From contig JADNYJ010000177.1 in assembly GCA_015501075.1 (NCBI GenBank), positions 1-64,000 on the forward strand: a stretch of DNA of 64,000 bases, in the 5' to 3' direction. Source of the stretch: Gymnopilus junonius (taxonomy: Eukaryota > Basidiomycota > Agaricomycetes > Agaricales > Galerinaceae). The notes beneath the pieces are model-generated. The model had not been told where the DNA came from. It did not search any database and worked only from the letters and a program-made list of their open reading frames with translations. Below are positions 23,093 to 33,518 of the stretch, piece by piece (position 1 is the first letter of the stretch; the number at the start of each line of letters is the position of its first letter). The position numbers and the translations under genes were made by a program.

Positions 23093-23133
23093 GGAGTCTG
23101 ATTTCAGCTCTAAAATTCAACAGCTCATCTAAG

Positions 23134-24536
23134 ATGTTCTCTACTCTCGTGGTCTACACTCTCCTTGCACTCAGGATCTCTACCGTCACTGCGTTCCCAG
23201 CCTATGAATCTCTCGCTGGGCTGACGCGTGAAGAGTTGGATGCTGCTGTTTCGACTACGAAATTCGTTCCGCCTCCATCACCCCCTGGACCTTTGTCCGA
23301 CGATTCTTCCAAGTTGGTTAACAATGCTGCCCATCCTTATCAGCCTCTTAAGCCGGGAGATCAGCGTGGCCCATGCCCTGCACTTAATACTCTTGCATCT
23401 CATGGGGTAGGAAGCACTCTGTGTTAACTCTTATGTCGTCTTACATATTGCCCAGTATCTTCCTCGTAATGGTGTCGCTACCCCTGCTCAAATTGTCACC
23501 GCTGTCCAAGAGGGTAAGTCATTAACAGGGGTTTCAATAATGTTATATTCAGCTCACTTTACGCAGGACTTAATCTAGAAAACTCATTCGCTCGATTCCT
23601 TACCTACTCAACTTTCCTTGTCAATGGAAACCCTCTTACAAACCTCATGAGCATTGGGGCAGCAACGTCGGCAACTGGTCCTAACCCCCCTAAGCCTGCC
23701 ACGGTCGCTGGACTTGATACTCACAACAATTGCGAAGGTCAGGAATCATTCACGGATACATATAAGACCCTTAAACTAATTGCCATATATCACTCAACAG
23801 GTGATACCAGTATGACCCGAGGTATGTAACTGTCGGCCGCATCTGGTTCCTTTAAGCTGGAATATTAAATTAGGGGATGCTTTCTTCGGAGACAATCACA
23901 GCTTCATGGAGGATCGTTTCCAAAATGTAAACCGGAGAGTAAAATTCTCTTCCTTACATGATACTGATTTACTGCGACCAGTTCGTCAAGTACAGCAACA
24001 AATACGGCGCTGGCAAATATAACTACACGGTCGCTGCTCAACTGCGCAAGTTCCTCATCCAGGATTCCATCGAGAAAAACCCCCAGTTCACTTTAGTCTC
24101 TCCTCGCGTTTTCACTGCATTTGCGGAATCTGTCTTCCCTATCAACTTCTTCATCGATGGACGTGACAAGAGTGGTCAACTGGATCTCAAAGTTGCCCGT
24201 AGCTTCTTCCAGAACATGAAGTTCCCACCTGATTTCCACCGCCGCGACGGGGCCGTCAGCAATGTAGGACAGGACGTTGTGACCAACTTTTTGCCTAGCT
24301 TCAAGCCGGGATTTAATGCTAGGGGCGTCAACAGCTTCGTTGTTGACCCTACTTCCGCTACCTTGACACAGCCGTGCGTCCGTTACACCAACTTCGTCAA
24401 CAAGAACATCAAGCAACTCTACCCCAACCCAACTGGCAATCTCAAGGAGGCTTTGAAAATCAATTTGCAATTTTTGTACGAAGCCACCGTCGCTGCTAAC
24501 GACAACTGCACTCAAGTCTTCCCTTATGGCCATTAG
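23134..24536 (+). CDS. unspecific peroxygenase (heme-thiolate peroxidase, long type)
   Basis: Six exons (23134-23406, 23456-23513, 23567-23737, 23801-23821, 23874-23926, 23982-24536) join to 376 residues, the usual length of long-type UPOs. The enzyme (EC 1.11.2.1) uses H2O2 to insert oxygen into aliphatic and aromatic C-H bonds and is secreted. Visible features are a signal peptide (about residues 1-20), the PCP motif with the heme-ligand cysteine (RGPCPALNTLASHG), the EGD motif with following Ser that binds Mg and heme propionate, and the Arg/Glu acid-base pair spaced seven residues apart in SPRVFTAFAESVFP. A Cys pair near the C-terminus (QPCVRY and DNCTQ) matches the stabilising disulfide of long UPOs. 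N-glycosylation sites are present. It appears intact. Confidence 0.93.
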
Positions 24537-25578
24537 GTATCGTATTACTAATTCGACCGGCACACATTACCATTATTTTATTTAGTATCTACTTGCTTAA
24601 GGAATAGCTACTGAGTAGCTATACTATTTAATAGTGTACGTCGGCAGGATTGTACTAATATCTAATAACATTCATTTCTCGTGGGTTTAAAACATGATAT
24701 GGTTGAATCCTTTCCGAATTCAACCAGTAAGGCCTCTCCGTTTCAAACTATGTTTGAGGCAAAATTTGAGGCTAGAATTGCTCCTTGCTTGGAAACTTAT
24801 TTGTTTTAATTAAGGGACGTACTTGGGTCCGCAAGCATTGCTACTTGATGCGCCAACTAGGATACTACCTGAAGTCAGCAGAGTAAGGTGTCAAGGACGA
24901 GAGATAGGCACAATTTTTCTGGGGATTCATACATCGAATGTATTTATCCATTTTACAGCACAGCTATCAATGGTCACTTCCGAGGCGGCGCCCCTCTCCC
25001 TGTTCTTGACCTTGAAGGATCATCATCAATATCAATGGCAGAGCAACCCGTTTCCCATTACTTGCCCCACATTCTTCAACTCCATCGTCGCCGCATTTAC
25101 GATATGAAACAAGTTCCGTCGACGCGCTGGAATGGCTCAATGTACAGGGATGACAGCCGTCGATGCTTGGTCGACGCTACTCGATGGCTATGTAATGCTG
25201 TGCTAGCCGCTACTCGGCTTCGGACTTCAGCCCGATGTCGCCGCTTTTGGGAGTGGTCGGCTTCCAGGGATTGACCAGGCTGGCATCTAATCTTATCGGC
25301 TCATGGTCTTCCGGTCGACATTCGGACTTCTAGATCTCCAATCTGTGCTATAAAACCTGCACTGATCTTCGAAATTCGATAGAAATTTATTTTATCATTT
25401 ACTTTACTTTTACTTCTAATGACTGCGGAAGGTTCTAGGCCATCGATCCATGCTGTGTAGCAAGAGGAGCGACTAAAATAAATTGGCGATACGACCTGAG
25501 ACATAGAACACCATATAAAAACTCCCGAGTCAGGATCGCTTTTTGTCTGCAGTAACACCCTTTCTGTCCATCCTTCAC
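24537..25578. other. about 1 kb without a supportable gene
   Basis: The first 250 bases are AT-rich and likely the peroxygenase 3' untranslated region. Overlapping frames at 24820-25280 exist in two phases, but neither shows a domain or credible splice sites. Confidence 0.45.
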
Positions 25579-26013
25579 ATGCTCAGGATTTTGAAGCACA
25601 ACAAGGCGTCGAGTGTGTCGAAGGAATCTGTCGCACCGGTAGAGGAAAGATGTAAGTCCCACCCTTTTGCTGCATTTTTGCCGCAATACACTATCTCATC
25701 ACAACCACCACTCTACCCAGTACCACCATACTCAGCCGTAGACCCGGCGTATCAGCATCTACCTGTGATACCAGCTCCTTTACCAGCGCACTACTATGAT
25801 CAGTACGCCCGAGAGTACGAAGAGTTCATTAGGACGAGGATGAATGGGTCGCAGGAGCCAAAGAGAAAGAAAAAAAAGTCTGTATGGAAAATGATATTTG
25901 TGGTTATTGGAACTTGGTACGTTTATTGCTATGGCCTCATCCAACAACCTTCCCTCTGAAATTTGCTTTACAGCATCCTCGCTTTCTTTGTCGCTGTCGT
26001 TCTTTTTATATAG
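25579..26013 (+). CDS. small tail-anchored membrane protein
   Basis: Two exons (25579-25916, 25974-26013) join in frame to 125 residues. The product has a Pro/Tyr-rich middle (about residues 35-75), a basic cluster (EPKRKKKKSVWK) and a single C-terminal hydrophobic helix that ends the protein (MIFVVIGTCILAFFVAVVLF). That is the architecture of a tail-anchored protein facing the cytosol. A possible in-frame 69-base intron at about 25652-25720 (gtaag...cccag) would shorten the product by 23 residues. No family is recognised. Confidence 0.5.
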
Positions 26014-28492
26014 GATTGCTTTTACAGCTTGCCTTGCGACCGCTAGTTTGGTATATGTTCGAAGACTTACAAAAATGCATTGCTTTCGTCCACATAATTA
26101 TTTTATGTTCTACCACCCTAACTCGAGTTCAACGTCAACTGAGCGCGTACGCACTGCGCGATCGTCGCGTGTCTATGAGTTATGGCACGGACCTTCTCTG
26201 TAAGTATAACCGTTGCCTTTTTCCTCGATACTCTCAACCTCAATCAACTTCGCACGACATGCATTCACTGTCCTTGATATATCTTAGTACGATATTGGTT
26301 GAATAGATCCTCTATTAACTCTTGATGTCAATCGTAATAATTGAGAAAGCGCAACTCGGCGGGATGGTCTCGGAAGGCTTCAAAGAGGGTGCGTAGGAGT
26401 CGAGGGGAAGGCTGGCAGGGGCTGAGAACCATTGTCGAAAAGTCAATGCTAAGGGATGGCTTATGTGACTAACCATTGTCGGAGTAGCAGGTCGCGCCAC
26501 CTACTGATCACTTGTACCACCTGACAAAACCTGGCGCATAAGAGAGAACAAGTTATCACTATCTATGAAAAGAAAGGATACGTAATTAGACTGACAAAGA
26601 GACTTGCTCGAAAGTGTATTTTCGTTGAGCCGCAGGACTCAACAGTTCCTCCGAAGTTGAAGCTTCGTAGATTTGACCGCATTCGGAAGGGTTTTATACA
26701 TTGAAGTCAAAGTATTCTTTAACATAGGAGGTTTGAACCCTCGGGCAGTATATTGTATCCTTTATGTTAATTTAGAATCGTTTCAACTGGAGCGTGCTGA
26801 ACGAACTCACAAAAAATTCACTGAGTCTGCAATCGACCTAGACTAAATGTTCTATCGTTGAAGGTAGGTAGCTTTCAACTGATGTACGAAATTCGGGGCA
26901 TCGGTTCTGCGCATCGTTGAATGTATTTCCTGGTTGAGTGTGACTGGAGGCTTGCAAAGAGTACCTATAGTACGTCGGCGCTGCCCACCTGCCGAATTCT
27001 ATTTATAGTTCTGCTGTGGAGGAGGAGCAGCGTCATCCGGGTTGTTGGAGCTGCATCCACCCTTTCTTCAACCTTATTCGCCATGAAATTGCGATGCTTA
27101 AATCCGCCTTGACGTATACGATGTGTGGTGTAGCTTCAGTGGTGATTACGGAAAAAGAATTGGCAGTAAAATTGATTTGAAGACAACGTCGTATGAGAAT
27201 ATGCTGACACCGTTTATGGTGCAAAAGAGAGCAGCGGTGCAAGAGGATAATAAACACATATGCATCTATCAATCGTTCAGTCACTTATCTAGACAGTACG
27301 TGAATTACGCCTACCACCCGACGGTGTCTCCGTGTGTATTCATAATTTCAAACGGCCCTGTCCAAATTTCTGGAGGAGTGAGCGACGGATCCGGAGGTAG
27401 GAGCCCTGAGGTTCAAGTACCTGATTGCTTACTCAACGTGAACTAGGGACCATAAGCAGTATTCCCTGAATAAAAACTTGGTTGGCTTTCGGTCAGAGAG
27501 CGATTGCGGCTACGGACAACGCGTCGGTATTGGACGAAAGAAAACATAGAGAATCAGGGAAAAATATGTAGCAAAGAGGAAGATCAGAATCATAGTCAAA
27601 AAATGGTGTAAGAAATACACTCAGCCGAAAAACGAACGGCATAGGAAGGAAGGAGGCCAAAGGAAATGGAGGAGAAAGACTTACCGAATTCCGGCTATGG
27701 ATGGCAGCGCCGTGCTTCACTTATATCACAGGACTTGGGACATGGCTGTTATCGAACGACGACTTCTGTCTCTCGGTGTCGCAACTTAGGTTGCCACAAG
27801 CGTAACAAAGGGTGGCTTCACGCTCAGCAGGCTGGACTAATTCCAATAAGTAACATTAACACTACCAGGCTTTGGCAAAGATGTGAAGCTGACATGCTTC
27901 TCTGCAAGAGCAATCAGTGGCGTGGTGACAATGAGCATAGGTCGCCCGACTTCTGTCCATGGAGATTGAGAACTTGGATTATCCTGAACCAAAAGAACTG
28001 AGAACCTACCATGGGCTTCGCATGATTGATGATGATTCAGGCGCGTCCGAAAGATTATAACACCATTAACATACTTCAAAATGCCAGAAATTTAAAGGAG
28101 GATAGATAATAAAAATGGAAAGTAAAGGTGCAGGATGAAAAGATACGAGAGTCGCAGGAATACCTTTATTTGTGTGTATTGTATTCTCGCTCTTTCGGCT
28201 TTACCTGGCCTTAGCTTATCCAAACTAGCGTCCATCCTTTGCCGTAGTCAATGCTGGGATCATTGTCGTCGATATAGATTTGGGTTGAAGAGTTAGACGT
28301 TGGTAGTTTAGTACTAGAATCTCCGAGCTCGCTGGAACTGCAGGATTTTATACGTCTTCACTTGGTTTTACATTTACCTTCACTAAAGACTGAAGTACCC
28401 CTCGTCTACTGTAATTGGAATAGATTACTGGGGGATTGTGATTCAATTTTAAAGACCACGATAATTGGGCATGATCTAATGCAACAATGTAG
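26014..28492. other. about 2.5 kb without a supportable gene
   Basis: Several frames of 60-110 codons occur on both strands (for example 27123-27446 and 27666-28001), but none shows a domain, regular splice signals or conserved-looking blocks. Decayed gene fragments cannot be excluded. Confidence 0.4.
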
Positions 28493-29882
28493 CTAATCAC
28501 GTCCGTATGGGCTCGTATCAAATTCGAAAAGTGTGCCAAATTCCAACGCATGAGATAACTTGCAGGTGAAATGAGAATAATTCTCCAATGAATTGATTTT
28601 CTCTCTGCGAAGCTCTACCATGACTGATTCGCAGCGCGTCTGTAGCAGAGCTTCGTATTCGTACAAATTTATTGCTGCCTTTTTCCTGTATAAATATGTC
28701 ATTTTGATTTCGAACCTGGAGCCCTCAGCCATTACTCGGCCAACCTCTGAAGAGAAGGCAACCCAGTCGGCATCGAGTAGGACTTCGGGCTCAGAAAGGT
28801 CACAGTAAGCTACCTTCGCTTCGACGACCAAGCTTCCTAAAGAAAACGAACGAACAGAAGAAAGCGTTCGGAGAATAGAGACCAATCTATCCTGGGGAAA
28901 CAGTACATGGGCGTGCAATCTGCGTAAACGGGTTGAGTGTCGAAGATCTACGGAAGCATGAAATCTCCCATTGCCTTGGGAATTTAAAAGTTAATGACGT
29001 AAATAAATTCACAAGAAAACTCTTACAGGCAGTGCGAGTTGTAAGGAGTTGAAGTTCTTCGAGTGCATCAATAGATAAATCGATGATTTTCTGTTCACAT
29101 TTGAGGTCCGATAATATGTCCGTGTAGATGATCAACGATTTTAGCTGAGATACGTCTATAGCATTGAAAGAGTTCCCTCCATCTGGCACTATATTAAGAA
29201 GTTTTGACATGGCACCCTGCCCTAGCTGATATGCGAGGCGCTGAAGTTGGGCAGAAGGTAATTTCTGGTGCCTAGAATCGGGCCATTCTTCAAACTCGAC
29301 CTCTAATAATTCGAGCTCTGTCACATTGACACAACTTTCCACCATCTCAATTGGTACATTTAAGAGTCGGTGAAGAGACAGAGTAGTGATGAATGGAGCA
29401 ATGAAAGGCAGGAAAAAAGTGTTCAATAAACGACCGGTATCTTCTAGTGGCAGCGTCTCGAAGCCATCGTCTGCTCTTGTATCCGCTATCATTGTTAATT
29501 TGCGAAGTGGCTTCCCGGAAGTTGATATGCATTCCAGAATACTGAGGAATGAGGGATCCTCGTACATCCAGGAAGGTTCGAGATCAGTGCATTCTAGACT
29601 GAGTTCTTCAATATAGTGCGCAATGTCTGGGTGGTCGTGGATAATTTGGAGCAAGTTTTGAACAATATGTTGCCGTTTAGATGAGGGATCGCCTCGGATG
29701 TGGATGAATGAAAAAATTTGGAGCTGTGAGCGAGGACGAAAAGATCGACTGACGAGCGCACATTGTTGTAGATTTCCTCCTAGAAAGCCAGTACAGCCTG
29801 GCTGGGAATCCGCAGCAATGTGATCGATGATGTTGTCGATGAGCTCTTGTGATAGATTAGCAATTGGAGGATCGTAAGTCAT
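28493..29882 (-). CDS. F-box-like/LRR protein, intact
   Basis: Two exons (29882-29027, 28974-28493) join in frame to 445 residues. The N-terminus carries an F-box-like segment (LSQELIDNIIDHIAADS, then LQQCALVSRSFRPRSQLQIF), followed by a leucine-rich region with regularly spaced hydrophobic strands, as in the agaric family of F-box proteins with a fused LRR-like C-terminal half. Such proteins are expected to bind Skp1 and present targets to an SCF ubiquitin ligase; targets are unknown. Splice sites are canonical (gtaagag...cccaag) and no stop or shift is seen, in contrast to the F-box copies at 13101 and 43547. Confidence 0.8.
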
Positions 29883-31121
29883 AGGAAGTGTAAATGTCAG
29901 CTTCTGTGCACTATTCTATGAAACACAGTGGAAGGGTACCCGCAGATGAAGTATCATTTATAAGCCAATGATTCTTCCCACACAGTCATGCCTGTCAAAG
30001 CCAGCGGTAATTAGTTCCGTGTCTGTGTGCGATTCGTATCCACGAAACTCGAAAGCCTGCCAAGTTATTCTTTCAGAGATAGCCCTTCTAAGCATGATTA
30101 AATGCGAGAGTTATAAGTCTAAGATGGCACTCTTATGGTGCTATGGAATTCTGGCACTCAACGTCACTGGTTTCTGCATTGGTCGAACTGCACTTCACCT
30201 GACATGGTTGTGGAAAAGCTGTGGGTGATCATCTTGACAGCCGATACATCATGTTCTTTCAAATTTGAGCCTCTTCCGATTGACTCTACTCATTTCGCAT
30301 ATTTCACCACACCGACAACTTAAAGGTATCCCTCCCTCTTTTAAATTTATTGTGGAAGCATTGTGACTTAAACAAAGGCGCTCTGTATTATTTTACTTCT
30401 CATTTTGGTACTTGAAAATCAAATGGTCGACAAGATAAATCACCTGCTTTAATGTCCGGAAATTTATAAATGTACACATGACACACACATCGATACTGAC
30501 TTGATTGTAGTGTGGGTTTCAGGCTATAAGAGGGGGGAAAAGCCGTAAGGTCTCGTATATATAAAGGCTGGATTGGCTTATGCCATTTCCCTAGTTATCA
30601 CTGGTCGATTTCATCCATTGGGGCAGGCCAATCTGGCTCGGACCTGGGAAGCTGGGCTCGGGAACGCGTCGAGCAGGCCGCGCGGTGTCGCGTCGCACGC
30701 AATGGCAGGAAGCAAGGCAAGAATGGATTCGGTGAGCGCGCTGGCGCTGTCTACAAATGAACATGCACGTGATGACAGATCTACTCTATCTAATCTAGGT
30801 GTGACTGTGTCGCGGTGACCCGATCTCACTGTCACACCATCTATAGACTACCGCAACTCAGGCGCTGGTCGCCCCGATTCTTAGTATGCACACCCACTTA
30901 TTCGCTTTCCTTATACTCTTATCTACTATTCTACATGAGTGCCCAGTACATACCCCTATCCGAACGCCGCTGCCTATAACTTGATTGCGACAGATGTCTC
31001 CTGTGTGCCCTTGCCCTTGATCCTAGATCTTCCAGCTAGTTCAAATCAGGTTGACACGGAGATATTGCTTGACGTGAATAGAATGGTAATCCTCGCACCC
31101 ATTACCGTTACCTTTTAGCAA
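29883..31121. other. about 1.2 kb without a confident gene
   Basis: The part just before 31122 (about 30990-31088) may hold an upstream exon of the metallopeptidase-like gene, because one frame ending in a GT donor there reads smoothly, but its phase does not join. The rest is non-coding as far as I can see. Confidence 0.35.
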
Positions 31122-31960
31122 TAGACTGATTGAAATATATATCCTGGCTAACCTTCAAATCGATGCCATGCATAAGGTCTTGGAAAGTCCCAGCCACACG
31201 AAACATAAGAAAATCCTGTGGCAAACATTTGGAAAGAAATTTCGATCACAACGCAATCAGGGCTCATGTCGACCATTTAAGGACTGGAAGAATAAAACTT
31301 TCCGAAGTTAATTCTGCTCAAATAGAAAGTGGTTCGCGTGCTAAAACTAAACGCGGCGGTACGCCAATGCCGTCGGTACTCTTCGGTCCTGACTATCATG
31401 ATCCAGACCAGACGTCAGATACCGGAAGAGTAGGTATGCTCCTCCATGAAGCAACTCATGCTTTATTCGGAACGAAGGATTACTTCTCAAAAAATGACAA
31501 ACAGGCCGTATTCAAGTCAGATCACCAAAGTAAACCACACGCCGGCTTATCAGGATGTAAGTCCAATAAGATTCTTGCTAGTAATATGACGTTGATTAAG
31601 AGCATTCTTTCAGATATGGCGGAAGGGGAATACCACCAGCTGAAAAAGGTAGAATTCTCGGAAATGCACAAGAAGGCGGATTCATGGAAGGCTTTTGGCT
31701 ATCACGCCTTACATGGAAAACCTCATCCTCATCTCAATAAGCAGTTCCTTACGCCATCATCAGCAACCGGAGTCCAGGGTTCTCACAGAGAAGAACGATC
31801 TAAGAGCCCAGCTGCCAGTGGCTCCAAGAAGATCGAATCCCAGTCGTCACGCAGGGCTCGTAGTCGTCAGCGATCTAATAGTCGGACTTCTGAGTCCATT
31901 GTAAGAAGGCGCCTCCTTCACCGTCGAGAGGTCGTAGTTCACACAGAGCAGCGAGTGTGA
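31122..31960 (+). pseudogene. aspzincin-type (M35-like) metallopeptidase domain with basic SR-like tail; one frameshift
   Basis: The main frame carries LLHEATHALFGTKDYF at about 31440-31485: an HExxH zinc motif with glutamate catalyst followed by GTxD, the arrangement of the aspzincin clan (deuterolysin and lysine-specific metallo-endopeptidases), where the Asp is the third zinc ligand. The usual Tyr/Gly after GTxD is replaced by YFS. No signal peptide is seen, although the classic family is secreted. The tail (last 65 residues) is rich in Arg and Ser. Between about 31235 and 31250 the upstream coding character switches frame by one base without intron ends, so this copy is probably broken or mis-assembled there. 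Related leaderless domains exist in fungi and in bacterial polymorphic toxins; activity here is unproven. Confidence 0.55.
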
Positions 31961-32284
31961 GTAAGTGATCAGTTGCGGGGTAGTCTGTTGCATGTAGACT
32001 TGATATTTTTGTTTGAAAATGTGGATGGTCTTTTTCAAACCAGCTCCTCTGTGACCGTGCTGACATACAAGACCAAATAATTTAAAGGTCACACACAGCC
32101 ACCGTTCTAGACCGACCCATGCTGCGCCAGTGAGGCCTTGTAGGCGCTAGACTATCGCGGACAGCTCTAGATGTCTTCGAGTGTGTGTATACCTGATTGG
32201 GCTTTTTCAGCGTCCTTTTTGACCTTGACCTTCCCTCTTAACAACTTCCCATCTCTTTTCACCCTCACTCATTTCCCCTCAAGC
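31961..32284. other. no gene seen
   Basis: Intergenic; it probably includes the promoter and 5' leader of the gene at 32285 (pyrimidine-rich from about 32210). Confidence 0.4.
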
Positions 32285-33012
32285 ATGAGCGATTTCGACG
32301 ACTCTTCACTTACACTTCACACCAACGAGGAGTTCTCTGGTGCCAACCACGCCGGGCCCAGTTCCCCCAGCGCTGCTTATGAGGGTCAACACAATTACCT
32401 ACAGTGTCTCAAGGACGCGTCAGCCGTCTCTGGGCCTTCTAACGGTTTGTCCCATTGAACAATATAACCCTTCAATCGCTGTCCTAACATTCTCCTCACG
32501 CAGAAGAGCACAATGTCAAGCCAAGACGAAAGATACGCAGTGGCGCCAATCCATATAGTAGGCTTTCCGCACCTGCTCGCTCGCGTCATAGACCAGATTA
32601 CTGACGACTACGACTACGTTCAGGGTACCGCGCTCAAATTTCTCCACCACCTCGATCTTTTACATCGGCCATCGAACAACTTCACCACGCTCCGACGCTC
32701 TCACTTGAGAGATTGGCGTTTAGGATGGATCTGGAGGATTTGAGGCGAAACATGATGACGCAGAGGCAGGAAACCTTCCAACCTTACCCTCCACCTCGTA
32801 ACTCAAGGGAAATCATTTCGATTGGCCCGCGCCATGAACACTATTCACGTTCTCCGGTTGACCAGGGACATCGAACGCCAGCACCATACTCAACGGCGAA
32901 AACTACCAGGAAGGCGAGGGACTTTTCGAAACGCGGCATTGGAAGGGACTCTCAGAAGGGCAGCGACCATCGCGGCGAGCGCGCTATTCCGCCTTCTAGG
33001 GTGTATGAATAG
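32285..33012 (+). pseudogene. basic Ser/Arg/Pro-rich hypothetical protein with one in-frame TGA
   Basis: Exon 1 (32285-32444) encodes an acidic Ser-rich start (MSDFDDSSLTLHTNEEFSG). A GT-AG intron leads to exon 2 (32504-33012), whose frame reads through basic, Pro-rich sequence to a TAG at 33010. Total length is divisible by three (223 codons), with a single internal TGA at 32602-32604 that fits CGA-to-TGA. After it come LSLERLAFRMDLEDLRRNM and a basic Arg/Ser/His-rich tail. No domain is recognised. The frame would be complete without the one stop, so it is either a pseudogene or the stop is spliced out by a short intron I did not find. Confidence 0.4.
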
Positions 33013-33518
33013 TCGACATTACTTTCGAACGACGGCGGAGGGATCTAAATCGAGTGACTTGTTGAGGACTGGCGACAAGGATGGATTTTGGAATACGAGA
33101 CTTGTGTTTTCATAGCCAGGTGAAGCTTGTTACATTAACCTATGTATACAATCTTGTAACCCATAGCACGAAGGAAATGTTCTGGATTTGTTGATTTATA
33201 CCCAACCGTCAGAGTAAACGTTGTGGAGGAAAACGGTCCCAGCGAGTCAAAACAAGTCTATGATCAGGGAAATCCGAAACTGGGGATGCAAAAACGTCCT
33301 CTAACTTGATTTGGAATCAAATCCTTGAAAATAGGCCCGTTTCCTGAAAATGTGTACACTGAGAGAATGGCATGCGGAAACCTTGGGTCGAGCAAGGTAA
33401 TTTTTGCGGCAGAGAGCCTGTTACTGTTCGAGAACTAAGGTATGTGGCAGACAGATGCTTCCAGCCATACGAGCGAGGTCATTCGAGGCCGCGCCGGGTT
33501 ATGGAGATGGATGACATA
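33013..33518. other. no gene seen up to the pogo insertion
   Basis: No credible coding sequence. It ends at the TA target duplication of the pogo element. Confidence 0.4.

Noticed and set aside
24820..25280. Two overlapping plus-strand frames of 94 and 128 codons after the peroxygenase gene
   Set aside because: No domain, no convincing start context or splice sites, and the two phases have equal quality.
26921..28079. Several frames of 60-110 codons on both strands
   Set aside because: I tried to assemble a seven-helix gene on the minus strand here but no set of exons closed in frame.
30573..30835. Overlapping frames of about 80 codons on both strands
   Set aside because: No domain or splice context; mirror-image frames in a locally GC-rich patch.
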